Below, in pieces: positions 51,254 through 59,343 of a stretch of DNA of 64,000 bases. This stretch comes from Halovenus marina. GTDB lineage: Archaea > Halobacteriota > Halobacteria > Halobacteriales > Haloarculaceae. The position numbers and the translations under genes are program-made. The stretch is from contig NZ_JBLKNZ010000001.1 of assembly GCF_051414115.1 (NCBI RefSeq), forward strand, positions 62,001 through 126,000. Reading direction: 5' to 3'. Under the pieces are notes generated by a model, which saw only the letters and a list, made by a program, of their open reading frames with translations, was not told the origin of the DNA and searched no databases. Position 1 is the stretch's first letter, and each line of letters begins with the position of its first letter.

Positions 51254-51440
51254 TGGCGTTTTGTCTCTCGTGTCGATGGTGACCGCGTTGCTGACCAGCA
51301 CTGTCAGCGATGGCACAATCCGACGGTGCCATCGACAGATCGATCGACAAAGCTGCTCTTTCTGCAGGGCTGATAAACGCTCTTGGACCATCCAAGCGCG
51401 TTTCACCGGAACGTAAACGGAACGAACGGAGAGCGGATTT

Positions 51441-52310
51441 ATGTCGGGGACGGGACTACTCAGTGGTATGCGGGTCTCCCATGTACTGTTGGTGCTTGTA
51501 CTGGTGGTGGGCGGGACGGCGCTCGCGTCGCCGGTGCTCGGCAGCGTTCCACTGGCTCAGGACACGGACAACGGTGACGAGGGGTTCGGAACCGAGCTCA
51601 CGGCGTTTAGCCAGTCGACAGCCGCAAGCGTTAACGCTTCTGTCGAGACCGGGCTCTGGGAGGTCGCAGTCGAGCGGTCAGGTGCGGTCACCGATGCTGT
51701 CGAGAAGCGCGTCACACAGCTGGAGGAGCGCCTCGGCGAACTCGAACGGCGAATTGCGGAGCTCAATCGGACGCGGACGAACGGGACTGGACCCAGCTAT
51801 CAGGCCCGCGCAAGTGCCGTCAGAGGGCAGATAGTCGCACTCGAAGCGACGATCAATCGAACGGCCGAGACGGCCCGGAACGCTGGCGTCAACGACTCCC
51901 GGCTTGCGAACCTGCGGCAACACGCGTCCGGCCTCCGCGGGCCGGAGGTTGCCGAACGTGCCCGGAACATCACTGACGCGCCACGTGGTCCACCTGATCA
52001 CGCTGGGCCAAATGGGACAGACCGGGGTGCGGGACCCCCAGCCGAGAACGATTCCCGGCAAGGCCCACCTGAGAACAGAACCGACCCAGGCCCGCCGGGA
52101 AATAACACGGACGCCGGACCGCCAGGGAACAGTACGGGTCCGCCGGACGATGGATCTGATCGAGGTCCGCCTGAAGACAGTACAGGGCAGCCCGATGACG
52201 GATCCGATCAGGGTCCGCCTGAAGACAGTACAGGGCAGCCCGATGATGGGTCTAATCGGGGTTCGCCCGAGCGTGGGTCGGGGTCTGGACAGCCAAACCG
52301 CTCGTTGTGA
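51441..52310 (+). CDS. Secreted protein with coiled coil and Pro-Gly repeat tail
   Basis: A 289-residue protein, or 280 if it starts at the ATG at 51468 (MRVSHVLLVLVLVVGG), which looks like a signal peptide. Residues 50-170 are largely helical, with a coiled coil in VEKRVTQLEERLGELERRIAELN. Residues 180-289 are low complexity, rich in Pro, Gly, Asn and Asp, with tandem units DDGSDRGPPEDSTGQP. Several N-x-T/S sequons (NRT, NGT, NNT, NST) suggest N-glycosylation. It is probably an envelope protein. I do not recognise a named family with confidence. Confidence 0.72.
   Translation: MSGTGLLSGMRVSHVLLVLVLVVGGTALASPVLGSVPLAQDTDNGDEGFGTELTAFSQSTAASVNASVETGLWEVAVERSGAVTDAVEKRVTQLEERLGELERRIAELNRTRTNGTGPSYQARASAVRGQIVALEATINRTAETARNAGVNDSRLANLRQHASGLRGPEVAERARNITDAPRGPPDHAGPNGTDRGAGPPAENDSRQGPPENRTDPGPPGNNTDAGPPGNSTGPPDDGSDRGPPEDSTGQPDDGSDQGPPEDSTGQPDDGSNRGSPERGSGSGQPNRSL
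52146..52271 (+). repeat. 48-bp in-frame tandem repeat
   Basis: Two complete 48-base units (52146-52193, 52194-52241) and a partial third (52242-52271), each encoding D-D-G-S-(D/N)-(R/Q)-G-P-P-E-D-S-T-G-Q-P. Units one and two are identical for their last 30 bases, so the duplication is recent. It is in the disordered tail of the secreted protein. Confidence 0.85.
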
Positions 52311-52386
52311 GGATTCGCGCCGCGGTGCATGATAGTTGCGAGATAGTAATACACTAGATATATATGGTTGCTGAAACACAGTGGAG

Positions 52387-53064
52387 ATGATGTCTGACGA
52401 ACCTGACACACAAGGTGACCACGGCGGTGGACAGAGCGGTCAGAAACAGGACACTCCGCGCAGCGGGCAGGGCGGACAACAGACCGGGCAGCCATCGAGC
52501 GCACCGCAGGATGGGCAGCCACCGACGCAGCAAGACGGACAGCCTCGCGGGGGACAAACACCGGGACGACCGGCGAACGGGCAGAGTGGATCGGGTGGCG
52601 TCGATATCTCCCCTGTACTTCAGGAGTGGGCGAAGTTCGTCACGCTCCTGTTTGCCATCGGCGGCGCGGGCGCTGGCCTCGTGTTGCTGTTGTTCGACGC
52701 GATCGATGAGCCGCTCCTCGAAGCGAGCGGAACCGGTCTCGGTGGGGGCTTCGGGGCTCTCATGTATAGTATGATCATCTTGGTGGTCGGTGGTCTCGTC
52801 CCAGTGGTACTCGCGGTCTTTCTTGGAGCGTACCTGCACGAACAGCTACGGACAACCGACGAAGACCCGCTCAAAGTCGCCGCGGCCGCGGTCGGTGCAG
52901 GTGTCCTCGTCGCGTTCGTTCTCGTTTCGTTCATCGGAACCCTCACCATCGATGGCGCGAGCATCGCCTTTGGAGGGGTTATCATCAACGGGATTATCTC
53001 CGCGCTCGTCGCCGCTGGCGCTGCCGCCGGTGGCGTCTGGACGATGCAAAACCAGGCTCCGTAG
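52387..53064 (+). CDS. Membrane protein with Gln/Gly-rich N-terminal tail
   Basis: A 225-residue protein. The first 75 residues are disordered, rich in Gln, Gly, Pro and Ser (QSGQKQDTPRSGQGGQQTGQ). Four hydrophobic helices follow at about residues 85-106, 125-150, 163-186 and 192-216. The Gln-rich tail is unusual for the acidic haloarchaeal proteome. It follows the secreted protein by 76 bases on the same strand. Two adjacent ATGs at 52387 and 52390 are both possible starts. I do not recognise the family. Confidence 0.72.
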   Translation: MMSDEPDTQGDHGGGQSGQKQDTPRSGQGGQQTGQPSSAPQDGQPPTQQDGQPRGGQTPGRPANGQSGSGGVDISPVLQEWAKFVTLLFAIGGAGAGLVLLLFDAIDEPLLEASGTGLGGGFGALMYSMIILVVGGLVPVVLAVFLGAYLHEQLRTTDEDPLKVAAAAVGAGVLVAFVLVSFIGTLTIDGASIAFGGVIINGIISALVAAGAAAGGVWTMQNQAP

Positions 53065-53086
53065 CAGCACTCCCGTGAAGGAAAGC

Positions 53087-53116
53087 TTTTTAATGTGGAG
53101 AGCTTACGAAACGTAA
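53087..53116 (+). promoter_or_regulatory. Promoter and palindromic operator of ArsR-type gene
   Basis: TATA-like TTTTTAA at 53087-53093 predicts transcription at the ATG (53117). Between them, TTACGAAACGTAA at 53104-53116 is a perfect palindrome (TTACG and CGTAA around AAA) touching the start codon. The layout fits autorepression by the encoded winged-helix protein. Confidence 0.55.
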
Positions 53117-53776
53117 ATGGACTCCGCCGAATTTCTGGATCTGCTTGGCAACGCCAACAGACGGCGGATCCTGCGGTTGCTGGCCCAGCGGTCCTGTTAC
53201 GTGACCGAGATCAGCGACTTTCTCGGCGTGAGTCCGAAGGCGGTCATCGACCACCTGCAGAAGCTCGAAGACGCCGGGCTCGTCGAGAGTCGCACCGACG
53301 ACCGCCAGCGCAAGTACTTCTCTATCGCACGGAATATCCAGCTGGAGGTGACAGTATCGCCCTACGAGTTCGGCACGAAAAGCGCCTATCCGGCGAGTTC
53401 GCGGCTGGATATCACGTCCTGCCGTCGGCTGAACGTTCAGGTCGATCGAACGAGTCGAAGCGGGGAACACGAAGGGACACTCGGTGAACTGGCGGGTGAC
53501 CTGCACGAACTCGAACAGCTCGACAGAGAGCTGTCGCTGGTGAAGCGATGGGTGCAGGGACAGATGGCGGAGTTACGCGAGCGTCTCGCCGAGGAGGCGG
53601 GCGAGGACTCGCGGCTGGTAGTGGACGTGCTGCTGGCCGTCGCTGACGGCGGCGCGACGGTCGAACAGATCCGCGACAGGGTGAACGCCCCGGCGGGCGT
53701 CGTCGAGGAGGTGTTGAACGACCTCGCAGCGGACGGGGTCGTCGTTCGTGACGGGCGCAGGTGGCGACTCGACTGA
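53117..53776 (+). CDS. ArsR-type winged-helix regulator
   Basis: A 219-residue DNA-binding protein. The N-terminal winged helix spans residues 1-75 (LLGNANRRRILRLLAQRSCYVTEISDFLGVSPKAVIDHLQKLEDAGLV), with SPKAVIDHL as the recognition helix. A central beta domain (YFSIARNIQLEVTVSPYEFG) follows, then a helical stretch and a second small HTH-like domain at the C-terminus (DRVNAPAGVVEEVLNDLAADGVV). This layout resembles the PH1932-type archaeal regulators. The ligand is unknown. The palindrome over its start codon suggests autoregulation. Confidence 0.85.
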   Translation: MDSAEFLDLLGNANRRRILRLLAQRSCYVTEISDFLGVSPKAVIDHLQKLEDAGLVESRTDDRQRKYFSIARNIQLEVTVSPYEFGTKSAYPASSRLDITSCRRLNVQVDRTSRSGEHEGTLGELAGDLHELEQLDRELSLVKRWVQGQMAELRERLAEEAGEDSRLVVDVLLAVADGGATVEQIRDRVNAPAGVVEEVLNDLAADGVVVRDGRRWRLD

Positions 53777-53821
53777 CGGGGCGACACCGCGTTGCACAAC
53801 CCCACGATACCGCCGTTGCGG

Positions 53822-54268
53822 CTAGATTTCGCGCGTAAGTCCGTCACGCAGGTCACGCCCGAAGTAGTGGCCGACGACGCCAGCGACCGCGCCGCCGACG
53901 ACGCCGACGGCCACGAGCGGGATACCCGCGCCGAGCAGGGTGAGCACGAGATTGCCCAGCAGTGCGAACCCGCCGCCGACGAGCGCGCCAGCGAGCGCCA
54001 GTTCGAGATAGTGCCGGGCGTTGGCGACGAGCCCATACAGAAATCCCGCGACTGCGACCCCGAGCAACTCGCCGCCAAAGCCAAGGAGCGGCACCGACCC
54101 GACAAGAAGGGTTCCGAGCACCGAAAGCACAACCGCGACGAGGACGGCAGTCGGAGAGATGAGCGATTCGAGGCGGCCCTGACTCTCCTCGCTGTCCTCG
54201 GCGGGGCGAGCGCGCTCGTCGACCCCAATCTCGAACTCTCGCTGGATCTGCGAGTCGCGCTCGCTCAT
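53822..54268 (-). CDS. Small membrane protein
   Basis: A 148-residue protein. The first 35 residues are charged and cytoplasmic (MSERDSQIQREFEIGVDERARP). Four hydrophobic helices rich in Gly, Ala and Val follow at about 40-60, 65-82, 88-110 and 115-138. The tail is HYFGRDLRDGLTREI. The glycine-rich helices resemble small haloarchaeal membrane proteins without a known role. The ATG at 54268 is the first sensible start; upstream codons overlap the promoter of the divergent PDCD5 gene. Confidence 0.7.
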   Translation of the reverse strand: MSERDSQIQREFEIGVDERARPAEDSEESQGRLESLISPTAVLVAVVLSVLGTLLVGSVPLLGFGGELLGVAVAGFLYGLVANARHYLELALAGALVGGGFALLGNLVLTLLGAGIPLVAVGVVGGAVAGVVGHYFGRDLRDGLTREI

Positions 54269-54396
54269 GTGGCTCTGTTGGAGGTGAACGACTATCTGTC
54301 TTTGGCTGTCCGGGAGGTGCTCACCGAATCGCCTGTCGAGTTCCGCCGGGAGAGTGCTCCGAAATGGTTTTGCCCGAGACTGGACAACGTATGGAT

Positions 54397-54744
54397 ATGA
54401 GTGGAGAGCCAAACGACGAGGAACTCGAACAGCTTCGAGAGGAGAAGATGGAACAGCTCAAAGAGCAGGCAGAACAGGGCGAAGGCGACGCCGCCGAAGC
54501 CCAGCGCCAGCAGGCCGAGGCCCAGCGCAAGGCAATCTTGCGACAGAACCTCTCGGATGGCGCGCGAAAGCGACTCAACACGGTCAAGATGTCGAAGCCA
54601 CAGGTCGGCGAACGCGTCGAACAGCAGGTCGTCGCGCTCGCTCAGAGCGGCCGCCTGCAGGGACAGATCGAGGAAGAGGACATGAAAAAGCTCCTGCAGG
54701 AGTTGACGCCGGACTCGAAGAGCTTCGACATCAAGCGCCGGTGA
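54397..54744 (+). CDS. PDCD5/TFAR19-like DNA-binding protein
   Basis: A 115-residue helical protein of the archaeal-eukaryotic PDCD5 family. Features: an N-terminal helix NDEELEQLREEKMEQLKEQ, a Gln/Ala-rich region, then the core KAILRQNLSDGARKRLNTVKMSKPQVGERVEQQVVALAQSGRLQGQI and DSKSFDIKRR. Archaeal members bind DNA and are often encoded near ribosomal genes; the cellular role is unclear. ATG codons at 54391 and 54397 are both possible. Its stop overlaps the next start by one base. Confidence 0.9.
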   Translation: MSGEPNDEELEQLREEKMEQLKEQAEQGEGDAAEAQRQQAEAQRKAILRQNLSDGARKRLNTVKMSKPQVGERVEQQVVALAQSGRLQGQIEEEDMKKLLQELTPDSKSFDIKRR

Positions 54745-55334
54745 TGGAGACTGGGCTGCTCTACAGCGGCGGAAAGGATTCCTCGCTCGCGGCTGCCTGG
54801 CTCGACGACCACTGCGAGGTGACGCTCCTTTGCTGTACGTTCGGGGTTACAGACGACCACGAGCACGCGATGGCGACGGCGACCGAACTCGGCTATCCCG
54901 TTCGACGGGTCGACCTCGACGCTGACGTGGCTCGGTCTGCCGTCGAGCAGATTGTCGGCGACGGCTATCCTCGCAACGGTATCCAGCAGGTACACGAGCA
55001 CGCTCTCGAACGCTGTGCCGCCCTCGACTTCGCGGCGGTTGCCGACGGTACTCGCCGGGACGACCGCGTGCCGACGGTCGACCGACCGCTGGCACAGAGC
55101 CTCGAAGACCGGTACGACGTCGCCCATCTCGCCCCGCTCGCGGGCGTCGGCCGGAGGGCTATCGACGCCTTCGTCGCCGACCTCTTTACCGTCGAAACTG
55201 GCCCGTCAGCGACCGTCGACAAGGGCGACTACGAGACGGAACTGCGCGCGCTGATTCGGGACGAACACGGCTGTGAGGCGGTCAAGAACTGTTTTCCCGA
55301 ACACACACAGTCTCGCGTAACTGGCTGGCGATAA
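54744..55334 (+). CDS. PP-loop ATP-pyrophosphatase, DUF7411-like
   Basis: A 196-residue enzyme of the adenine-nucleotide alpha-hydrolase superfamily. METGLLYSGGKDSSLAAAWL contains the PP-loop SGGKDSS, and cysteines in LLCCTFG and KNCFPEH could be catalytic. HEHALERCAALDFAAVADGTRRDDRVPT is shared with ExsB- or TtuA-like tRNA-modifying or sulphur-transfer enzymes. It is translationally coupled to the PDCD5 gene (TGATG overlap). A tRNA or nucleotide modification role is plausible; the product is unknown. Confidence 0.82.
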   Translation: METGLLYSGGKDSSLAAAWLDDHCEVTLLCCTFGVTDDHEHAMATATELGYPVRRVDLDADVARSAVEQIVGDGYPRNGIQQVHEHALERCAALDFAAVADGTRRDDRVPTVDRPLAQSLEDRYDVAHLAPLAGVGRRAIDAFVADLFTVETGPSATVDKGDYETELRALIRDEHGCEAVKNCFPEHTQSRVTGWR

Positions 55335-55349
55335 CACTGCACGTCGCCG

Positions 55350-56060
55350 TCACTGGGTCTCTGCCTCGGACTCCGATACTTCCTCTGCGGACTCCCGACG
55401 GACGACCAGCACGGGTCCGACCGTCGCAGCGGCGACGCGCTCGCTTTCCTCGCCGAACAAAAGCGACGCCAGTGAGGGGGCGGCTTCGCCCATCACGACC
55501 GCGTCGTGACCAGGAATCGCCTCGACGAGTGCGTCGAAGGGGTCGCCTGCGGCCATCCGTGTCTCCGTCTCGATATCAGCCTCGCGCAACGTCGCCGCTG
55601 ATTCGTCAAGTCGTGACTCGGGGACGGAACCCGCAGCCAGCAGCGTCACTCCGATCGGTCGGCCGCCAACGAGCGACTCGACGAAGGCCAGTATCCGCGA
55701 GACGGCGACAGAACCCGACAGTGGAACGAGCAGCCTATCGACCGCGCCGGTCGCGCCCGTGACGGCGTAGGCGTCGACCCCGATTTCGGCTGCGACGCGG
55801 TCGATCGTCTGGCGGCGGTCGCCGGTGAACACGAGTCGGTGATAGGCGTCACCGCCCGCGGCCCGGAACTCCTCGGCGATGTCTTCGAGCGCGCTCGTCG
55901 CTCGCTCCTCGAACTGGGCGCGCGCCTGGTCTGGCGGTGTCTGCTCGGGGAGCACGTGATAGCCGAGGACGGTGACGTTGACGGTTCCCAGCAGATCGAT
56001 GAGTCCACTCGACACTGTCTCGCCGTCGAGCACCGCGACCGGAACGAGCACGTGCGTCAT
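55350..56060 (-). CDS. Universal stress protein (UspA) family
   Basis: A 236-residue protein with two Usp-like modules. The first, THVLVPVAVLDGETVSSGLIDLLG, is followed by a nucleotide-type strand-loop (VPLSGSVAVSRILAFVESLV). The second part ends with VGPVLVVRRESAEEV. The ATP-binding G-2x-G-9x-G-S/T motif is only partly preserved. Its start overlaps the stop of the upstream amino-acid permease gene by one base, so the pair forms an operon. Usp proteins next to APC permeases are common in haloarchaea and may tune transport activity. Confidence 0.88.
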   Translation of the reverse strand: MTHVLVPVAVLDGETVSSGLIDLLGTVNVTVLGYHVLPEQTPPDQARAQFEERATSALEDIAEEFRAAGGDAYHRLVFTGDRRQTIDRVAAEIGVDAYAVTGATGAVDRLLVPLSGSVAVSRILAFVESLVGGRPIGVTLLAAGSVPESRLDESAATLREADIETETRMAAGDPFDALVEAIPGHDAVVMGEAAPSLASLLFGEESERVAAATVGPVLVVRRESAEEVSESEAETQ

Positions 56061-57484
56061 TAGAGGGCCCCCTTGAGTCTAACGTCCCGAGCGTAATAGT
56101 AGTACCAGCAGGCCGTCGCGACCATGATCCCGAGCCCAATAAGCTGTGAGGCGAGATCCATAAACAGGATGAGCGCGAAACTCGCCAGCGCGCCCAAAAT
56201 TGGGACGACGGGGTAGCCCGGCACCCGGAAGTCGGGGTTGTACCACTCCGGTTCGTCTCGCCTGAGTGCGAGGAGCGCGACACACATCAGCCCGTACATG
56301 ATCAGGTGCAGGAAGGAGGCGACTTCTGCGAGAATTTCGACCTGTCCGGTCGCGGTCAGCACGAGTATCGGCCCACCGGCAAGCCCGAGTGCGACGTGTG
56401 GCGTGCCGTACGTGAGGTTGATCCGACTCGTCCAGCCCGGGAGGATGGCGTCCTTTCCGACCGCGTAGATCGCACGGGAGGTGCTGAGAATCGACGCGTT
56501 GGCGCTGGACATGGTCGCGAGCAGGCCGCCGAAGACGATGGCGAAGGCACCCGCCGGGCCGAGCAGGTCCCGACCGACAGCGACCATCGCCGTCTCGCCC
56601 TCGCGCGCCAGCCGATTCGCGCCGAAGGAACTCGTCGCGACGAAGATAGTCGCCACGTAGAGCACCGTCACGATGAGCACCGACCCGACCATCGCGAGCG
56701 GGAGATTTCGCCCCGGCTGTTTCATCTCGCCAGCGACCGTCGCGACCTGCGCGAAGCCGAGATAGGAGGTGAAAACGAGCGCGGCGACCGAGAGAACCGG
56801 GACGTACCCGAACGGCGCGAACTGCTCCGGAGCGGTCGGCTCGCCGACCAGCCCAACGGAATCGAGCACGCCAAAGCCCAGAAAGACGACGAGAATCGAG
56901 AGCAACAGCGCGACGACACCGTTCTGGAGTCTGGCGGCGTTTTCCGTTCCCGTGAGATTGAGTACGGTGAACCCACCGCCAGCGACGAGCGCGACCGGGA
57001 TGACGACTTGTTCGCTCACTTCGATACCGAGTTCGGCGAGCGCATCGACCGCGTAGTAGCCAAAGCCGACCAGATAGAACGCCGTCGCAAAGACGAGACC
57101 GAACCACAGCGAGAGGCCGACGACTGCGCCCGGAAGTGTCCCCAACCCACGGGAGATGAAGTAGTAGCCGCCGCCGCTTTTCGGCATCGCCGTCGCGAGT
57201 TCTGAAGTCGGCAGTGCAACGAGCAACGCGATGACGCCGCCGATGGCAAACGAGACCGCTGCCGCGGGGCCAGCGTCGCCCGCGGCCAGTCCGGGAAAGA
57301 CGAAAATGCCCGCGCCGATCATCGTCCCGATGCCGATGGCGAGTCCACCCGTCAATCCGAGCGTCCGTTCGAGTTCGGAATCGTCGGTGATGGTCGCGTC
57401 GTCTGTTTCGACGGTCGGTTCGACGTCGGGTCGCTCTCCCTCGATGTTGGTCCCGACGTCCCGATCTGTGTCGGACGCTGCCAT
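56060..57484 (-). CDS. APC-superfamily amino-acid permease
   Basis: A 474-residue transporter with about twelve helices and an acidic N-terminal tail of 40 residues. LTGGLAIGIGTMIGAGIFVFPGLAAGDAGPAAA carries the first-helix GxG substrate-binding break; PKSGGGYYFISRGLGTLPG and GFAQVATVAGEMKQPGRNLPLA are hallmark APC motifs. It probably imports or exchanges amino acids or amines; the specific substrate is unknown. The start at 57484 (MAASDTDRD) is favoured over an ATG nine bases upstream. It is translated together with the Usp gene. Confidence 0.9.
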   Translation of the reverse strand: MAASDTDRDVGTNIEGERPDVEPTVETDDATITDDSELERTLGLTGGLAIGIGTMIGAGIFVFPGLAAGDAGPAAAVSFAIGGVIALLVALPTSELATAMPKSGGGYYFISRGLGTLPGAVVGLSLWFGLVFATAFYLVGFGYYAVDALAELGIEVSEQVVIPVALVAGGGFTVLNLTGTENAARLQNGVVALLLSILVVFLGFGVLDSVGLVGEPTAPEQFAPFGYVPVLSVAALVFTSYLGFAQVATVAGEMKQPGRNLPLAMVGSVLIVTVLYVATIFVATSSFGANRLAREGETAMVAVGRDLLGPAGAFAIVFGGLLATMSSANASILSTSRAIYAVGKDAILPGWTSRINLTYGTPHVALGLAGGPILVLTATGQVEILAEVASFLHLIMYGLMCVALLALRRDEPEWYNPDFRVPGYPVVPILGALASFALILFMDLASQLIGLGIMVATACWYYYYARDVRLKGAL

Positions 57485-57606
57485 ACGGCACACTTTGACT
57501 GCCCGTCTGTAATAAGTACTGGACGGGCAAGTGCCATCACTACCGACGAGTCACACGTCTGCCCCGGAGGGAAGGGTTCAAGCGCCCCCTCCCCGAATCC
57601 GGGGAC

Positions 57607-58911
57607 ATGTACGACCGCATCAAGGGATTTCGCGACTTCTACCCGGCGGAGATGAGCGCCCGGCGGGAGGTCATGGACACTGTCGAGGGGGCCGCCGAGC
57701 GGTACGGCTTCCGGGAAATAGCGACGCCCGCGCTCGAACCCGCCGAGATGTACGCCGACAAGAGCGGCGAGGAGATTCTGGAGGAGTTGTATGCCTTCGA
57801 GGACAAGGGCGGCCGCGACGTCGCACTCACGCCGGAGTTGACGCCGACGGCGGCGCGGATGGTCGTCGCCAGACAGCAGGAACTGTCCAAGCCGATCAAG
57901 TGGGTCTCGACACGGCCGTTCTGGCGGTACGAGCAGGTCCAGCAGGGCCGCTTCCGTGAGTTCTATCAGACCAACGTGGATATCTTCGGCTCCAGCGACC
58001 CGACGGCAGACGCCGAAATCCTCGCCGTCGCCGCGGACGCGCTGACGGAACTGGGGTTGACCGATGCTGACTTCGACTTCAGGGTCTCTCATCGGGATAT
58101 CCTCGGCGGGTTGCTCGATTCCTTCGAAGGAACGATAGACACGCGCGATGCGATCCGCGCAGTCGACAAGCGCGAGAAGGTCGATCCCGACGAGTACGCC
58201 ACCCTGCTCCGCGAGGCGGGACTGACCGACGCGCAGGTCTCCGAGTTCGACGACCTGCTCGAAACCGCCGAGGACGACCTCGACGAACTGGTCGCCTTCG
58301 CCGGGACTGACCGGGTCGAAGCCGCCGTCGAGAATTTGCAGGCCGTCCTCGACACGACGGCGGATTTCGGCGTCCGGGAGTACTGTACGCTCTCGCTGAC
58401 GACCGCTCGCGGGCTGGATTACTACACCGGCGTCGTCTTCGAGTGTTTCGACTCGACCGGGGAGGTCTCGCGTGCGGTCTTCGGCGGCGGGCGATACGAC
58501 GACCTGATCGAGGGCTTCGGTGGGCAACCGACGCCAGCAGTCGGGTTCGCGCCCGGGTACGCCACGCTCTCCCTGCTCTGTCAACGGGCGGGCGTCTGGC
58601 CCGACGAGTCGCTGACGACCGATTACTACGTCCTGCAGGTCGGGGACACACGTGATGTCGCCGCGGACATCGCCCGCGAACTCCGCGAGCGCGGGCACGT
58701 CGTGGAATCGGACGTCTCCGGGCGGAGTTTCGGCGCGCAACTGGACTACGCCGACTCGATCAACGCCGAGACAGTCGTCATCGTTGGCGAACAGGACCTG
58801 GAAAACGACGAAATCACGCTCAAGGACATGGACAGTGGCGAGCAGGTGTCCGTCCCAGTCGATTCGTTCCCCGGCGACCACGAGCAGCCGACCTACGACA
58901 CCTTCGCCTGA
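57607..58911 (+). CDS. hisS: Histidyl-tRNA synthetase
   Basis: Charges tRNA-His. 434 residues, class II. MYDRIKGFRDFYPAEMSARR is the N-terminal start, and motif 2 is RPFWRYEQVQQGRFREFYQTN. The His-specific motifs are RGLDYYTGVVFE and GGGRYDDLIEGFGG, motif 3 is PAVGFAPGYATL, and a C-terminal anticodon-binding domain starts near YYVLQVGDTRD. It is preceded by a GC-rich 122-base divergent region and is convergent with the split DUF7504-PPOX gene, only six bases apart. Confidence 0.95.
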   Translation: MYDRIKGFRDFYPAEMSARREVMDTVEGAAERYGFREIATPALEPAEMYADKSGEEILEELYAFEDKGGRDVALTPELTPTAARMVVARQQELSKPIKWVSTRPFWRYEQVQQGRFREFYQTNVDIFGSSDPTADAEILAVAADALTELGLTDADFDFRVSHRDILGGLLDSFEGTIDTRDAIRAVDKREKVDPDEYATLLREAGLTDAQVSEFDDLLETAEDDLDELVAFAGTDRVEAAVENLQAVLDTTADFGVREYCTLSLTTARGLDYYTGVVFECFDSTGEVSRAVFGGGRYDDLIEGFGGQPTPAVGFAPGYATLSLLCQRAGVWPDESLTTDYYVLQVGDTRDVAADIARELRERGHVVESDVSGRSFGAQLDYADSINAETVVIVGEQDLENDEITLKDMDSGEQVSVPVDSFPGDHEQPTYDTFA

Positions 58912-58917
58912 ATTGGA

Positions 58918-59340
58918 TTATCTCCTGCTCTGTCGACCGCTCAGCGCCGTCGGCGTCAGCGCGAACCAGTCGAACGAGACTTCAGAGAGATCCCGCGTGA
59001 ATACGTCGACGGATGCGAGTTCGCTACTGGTGAACGCATCGAGGACGTTCCGTTCACGAACGTCGTCGTCGGATAGCCGGGACAGCGTCCCCTCGACCAC
59101 GACGCTTTGCCAGCGGTCGGGGCGCTCGTATCGCACGACGACCATCGACATGTCTGCCGACTCCTCGAACCGGGCCTGCTTTTCGCTCCCCTCGAACGTG
59201 GACATGTGGCTGTACAGGACGCACTCTTCCGGGTCGTAGCCGTACGACATCGGAATCGCATACGGGGGCGAACCGCCAAACGCGAGGACTCCGTACCCCT
59301 GGTCTGCGAGAAAGTCGTCGATCTCGTCGTCGCGCTCCTG
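58918..59340 (-). pseudogene. PPOX-family flavin-binding domain, out of frame with its upstream part
   Basis: 140 codons encode a pyridoxamine-phosphate-oxidase-like domain: DDEIDDFLADQGYGVLAFGG, YAIPMSYGYDPEECVLYSHM, EGSEKQARFEESADMSMVVVRYERPDRWQSVVVEG, split beta-barrel signatures around residues 4-85. There is no start codon before this region: an in-frame TAG at 59341-59343 precedes it and the first ATG (59250) would cut off two strands. It lines up with the end of the DUF7504 frame if one base is gained or two are lost near 59343. Confidence 0.72.
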
Positions 59341-59343
59341 CTA

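Noticed and set aside
51053..51406. Minus-strand open frame of 117 codons in the gap before the secreted protein
   Set aside because: It is not acidic, has no motif, and overlaps the DUF5802-like gene, which has the better family match.
52146..52271. Tandem repeat considered as a CRISPR array
   Set aside because: Units are contiguous 48-base in-frame copies without unique spacers and encode a protein tail.
56079..57530. 483-codon Arg-rich open frame inside the APC permease gene, same strand, other frame
   Set aside because: Composition is typical of a shifted frame (Arg-Arg-Arg strings), and the permease frame has clear membrane segments and motifs.
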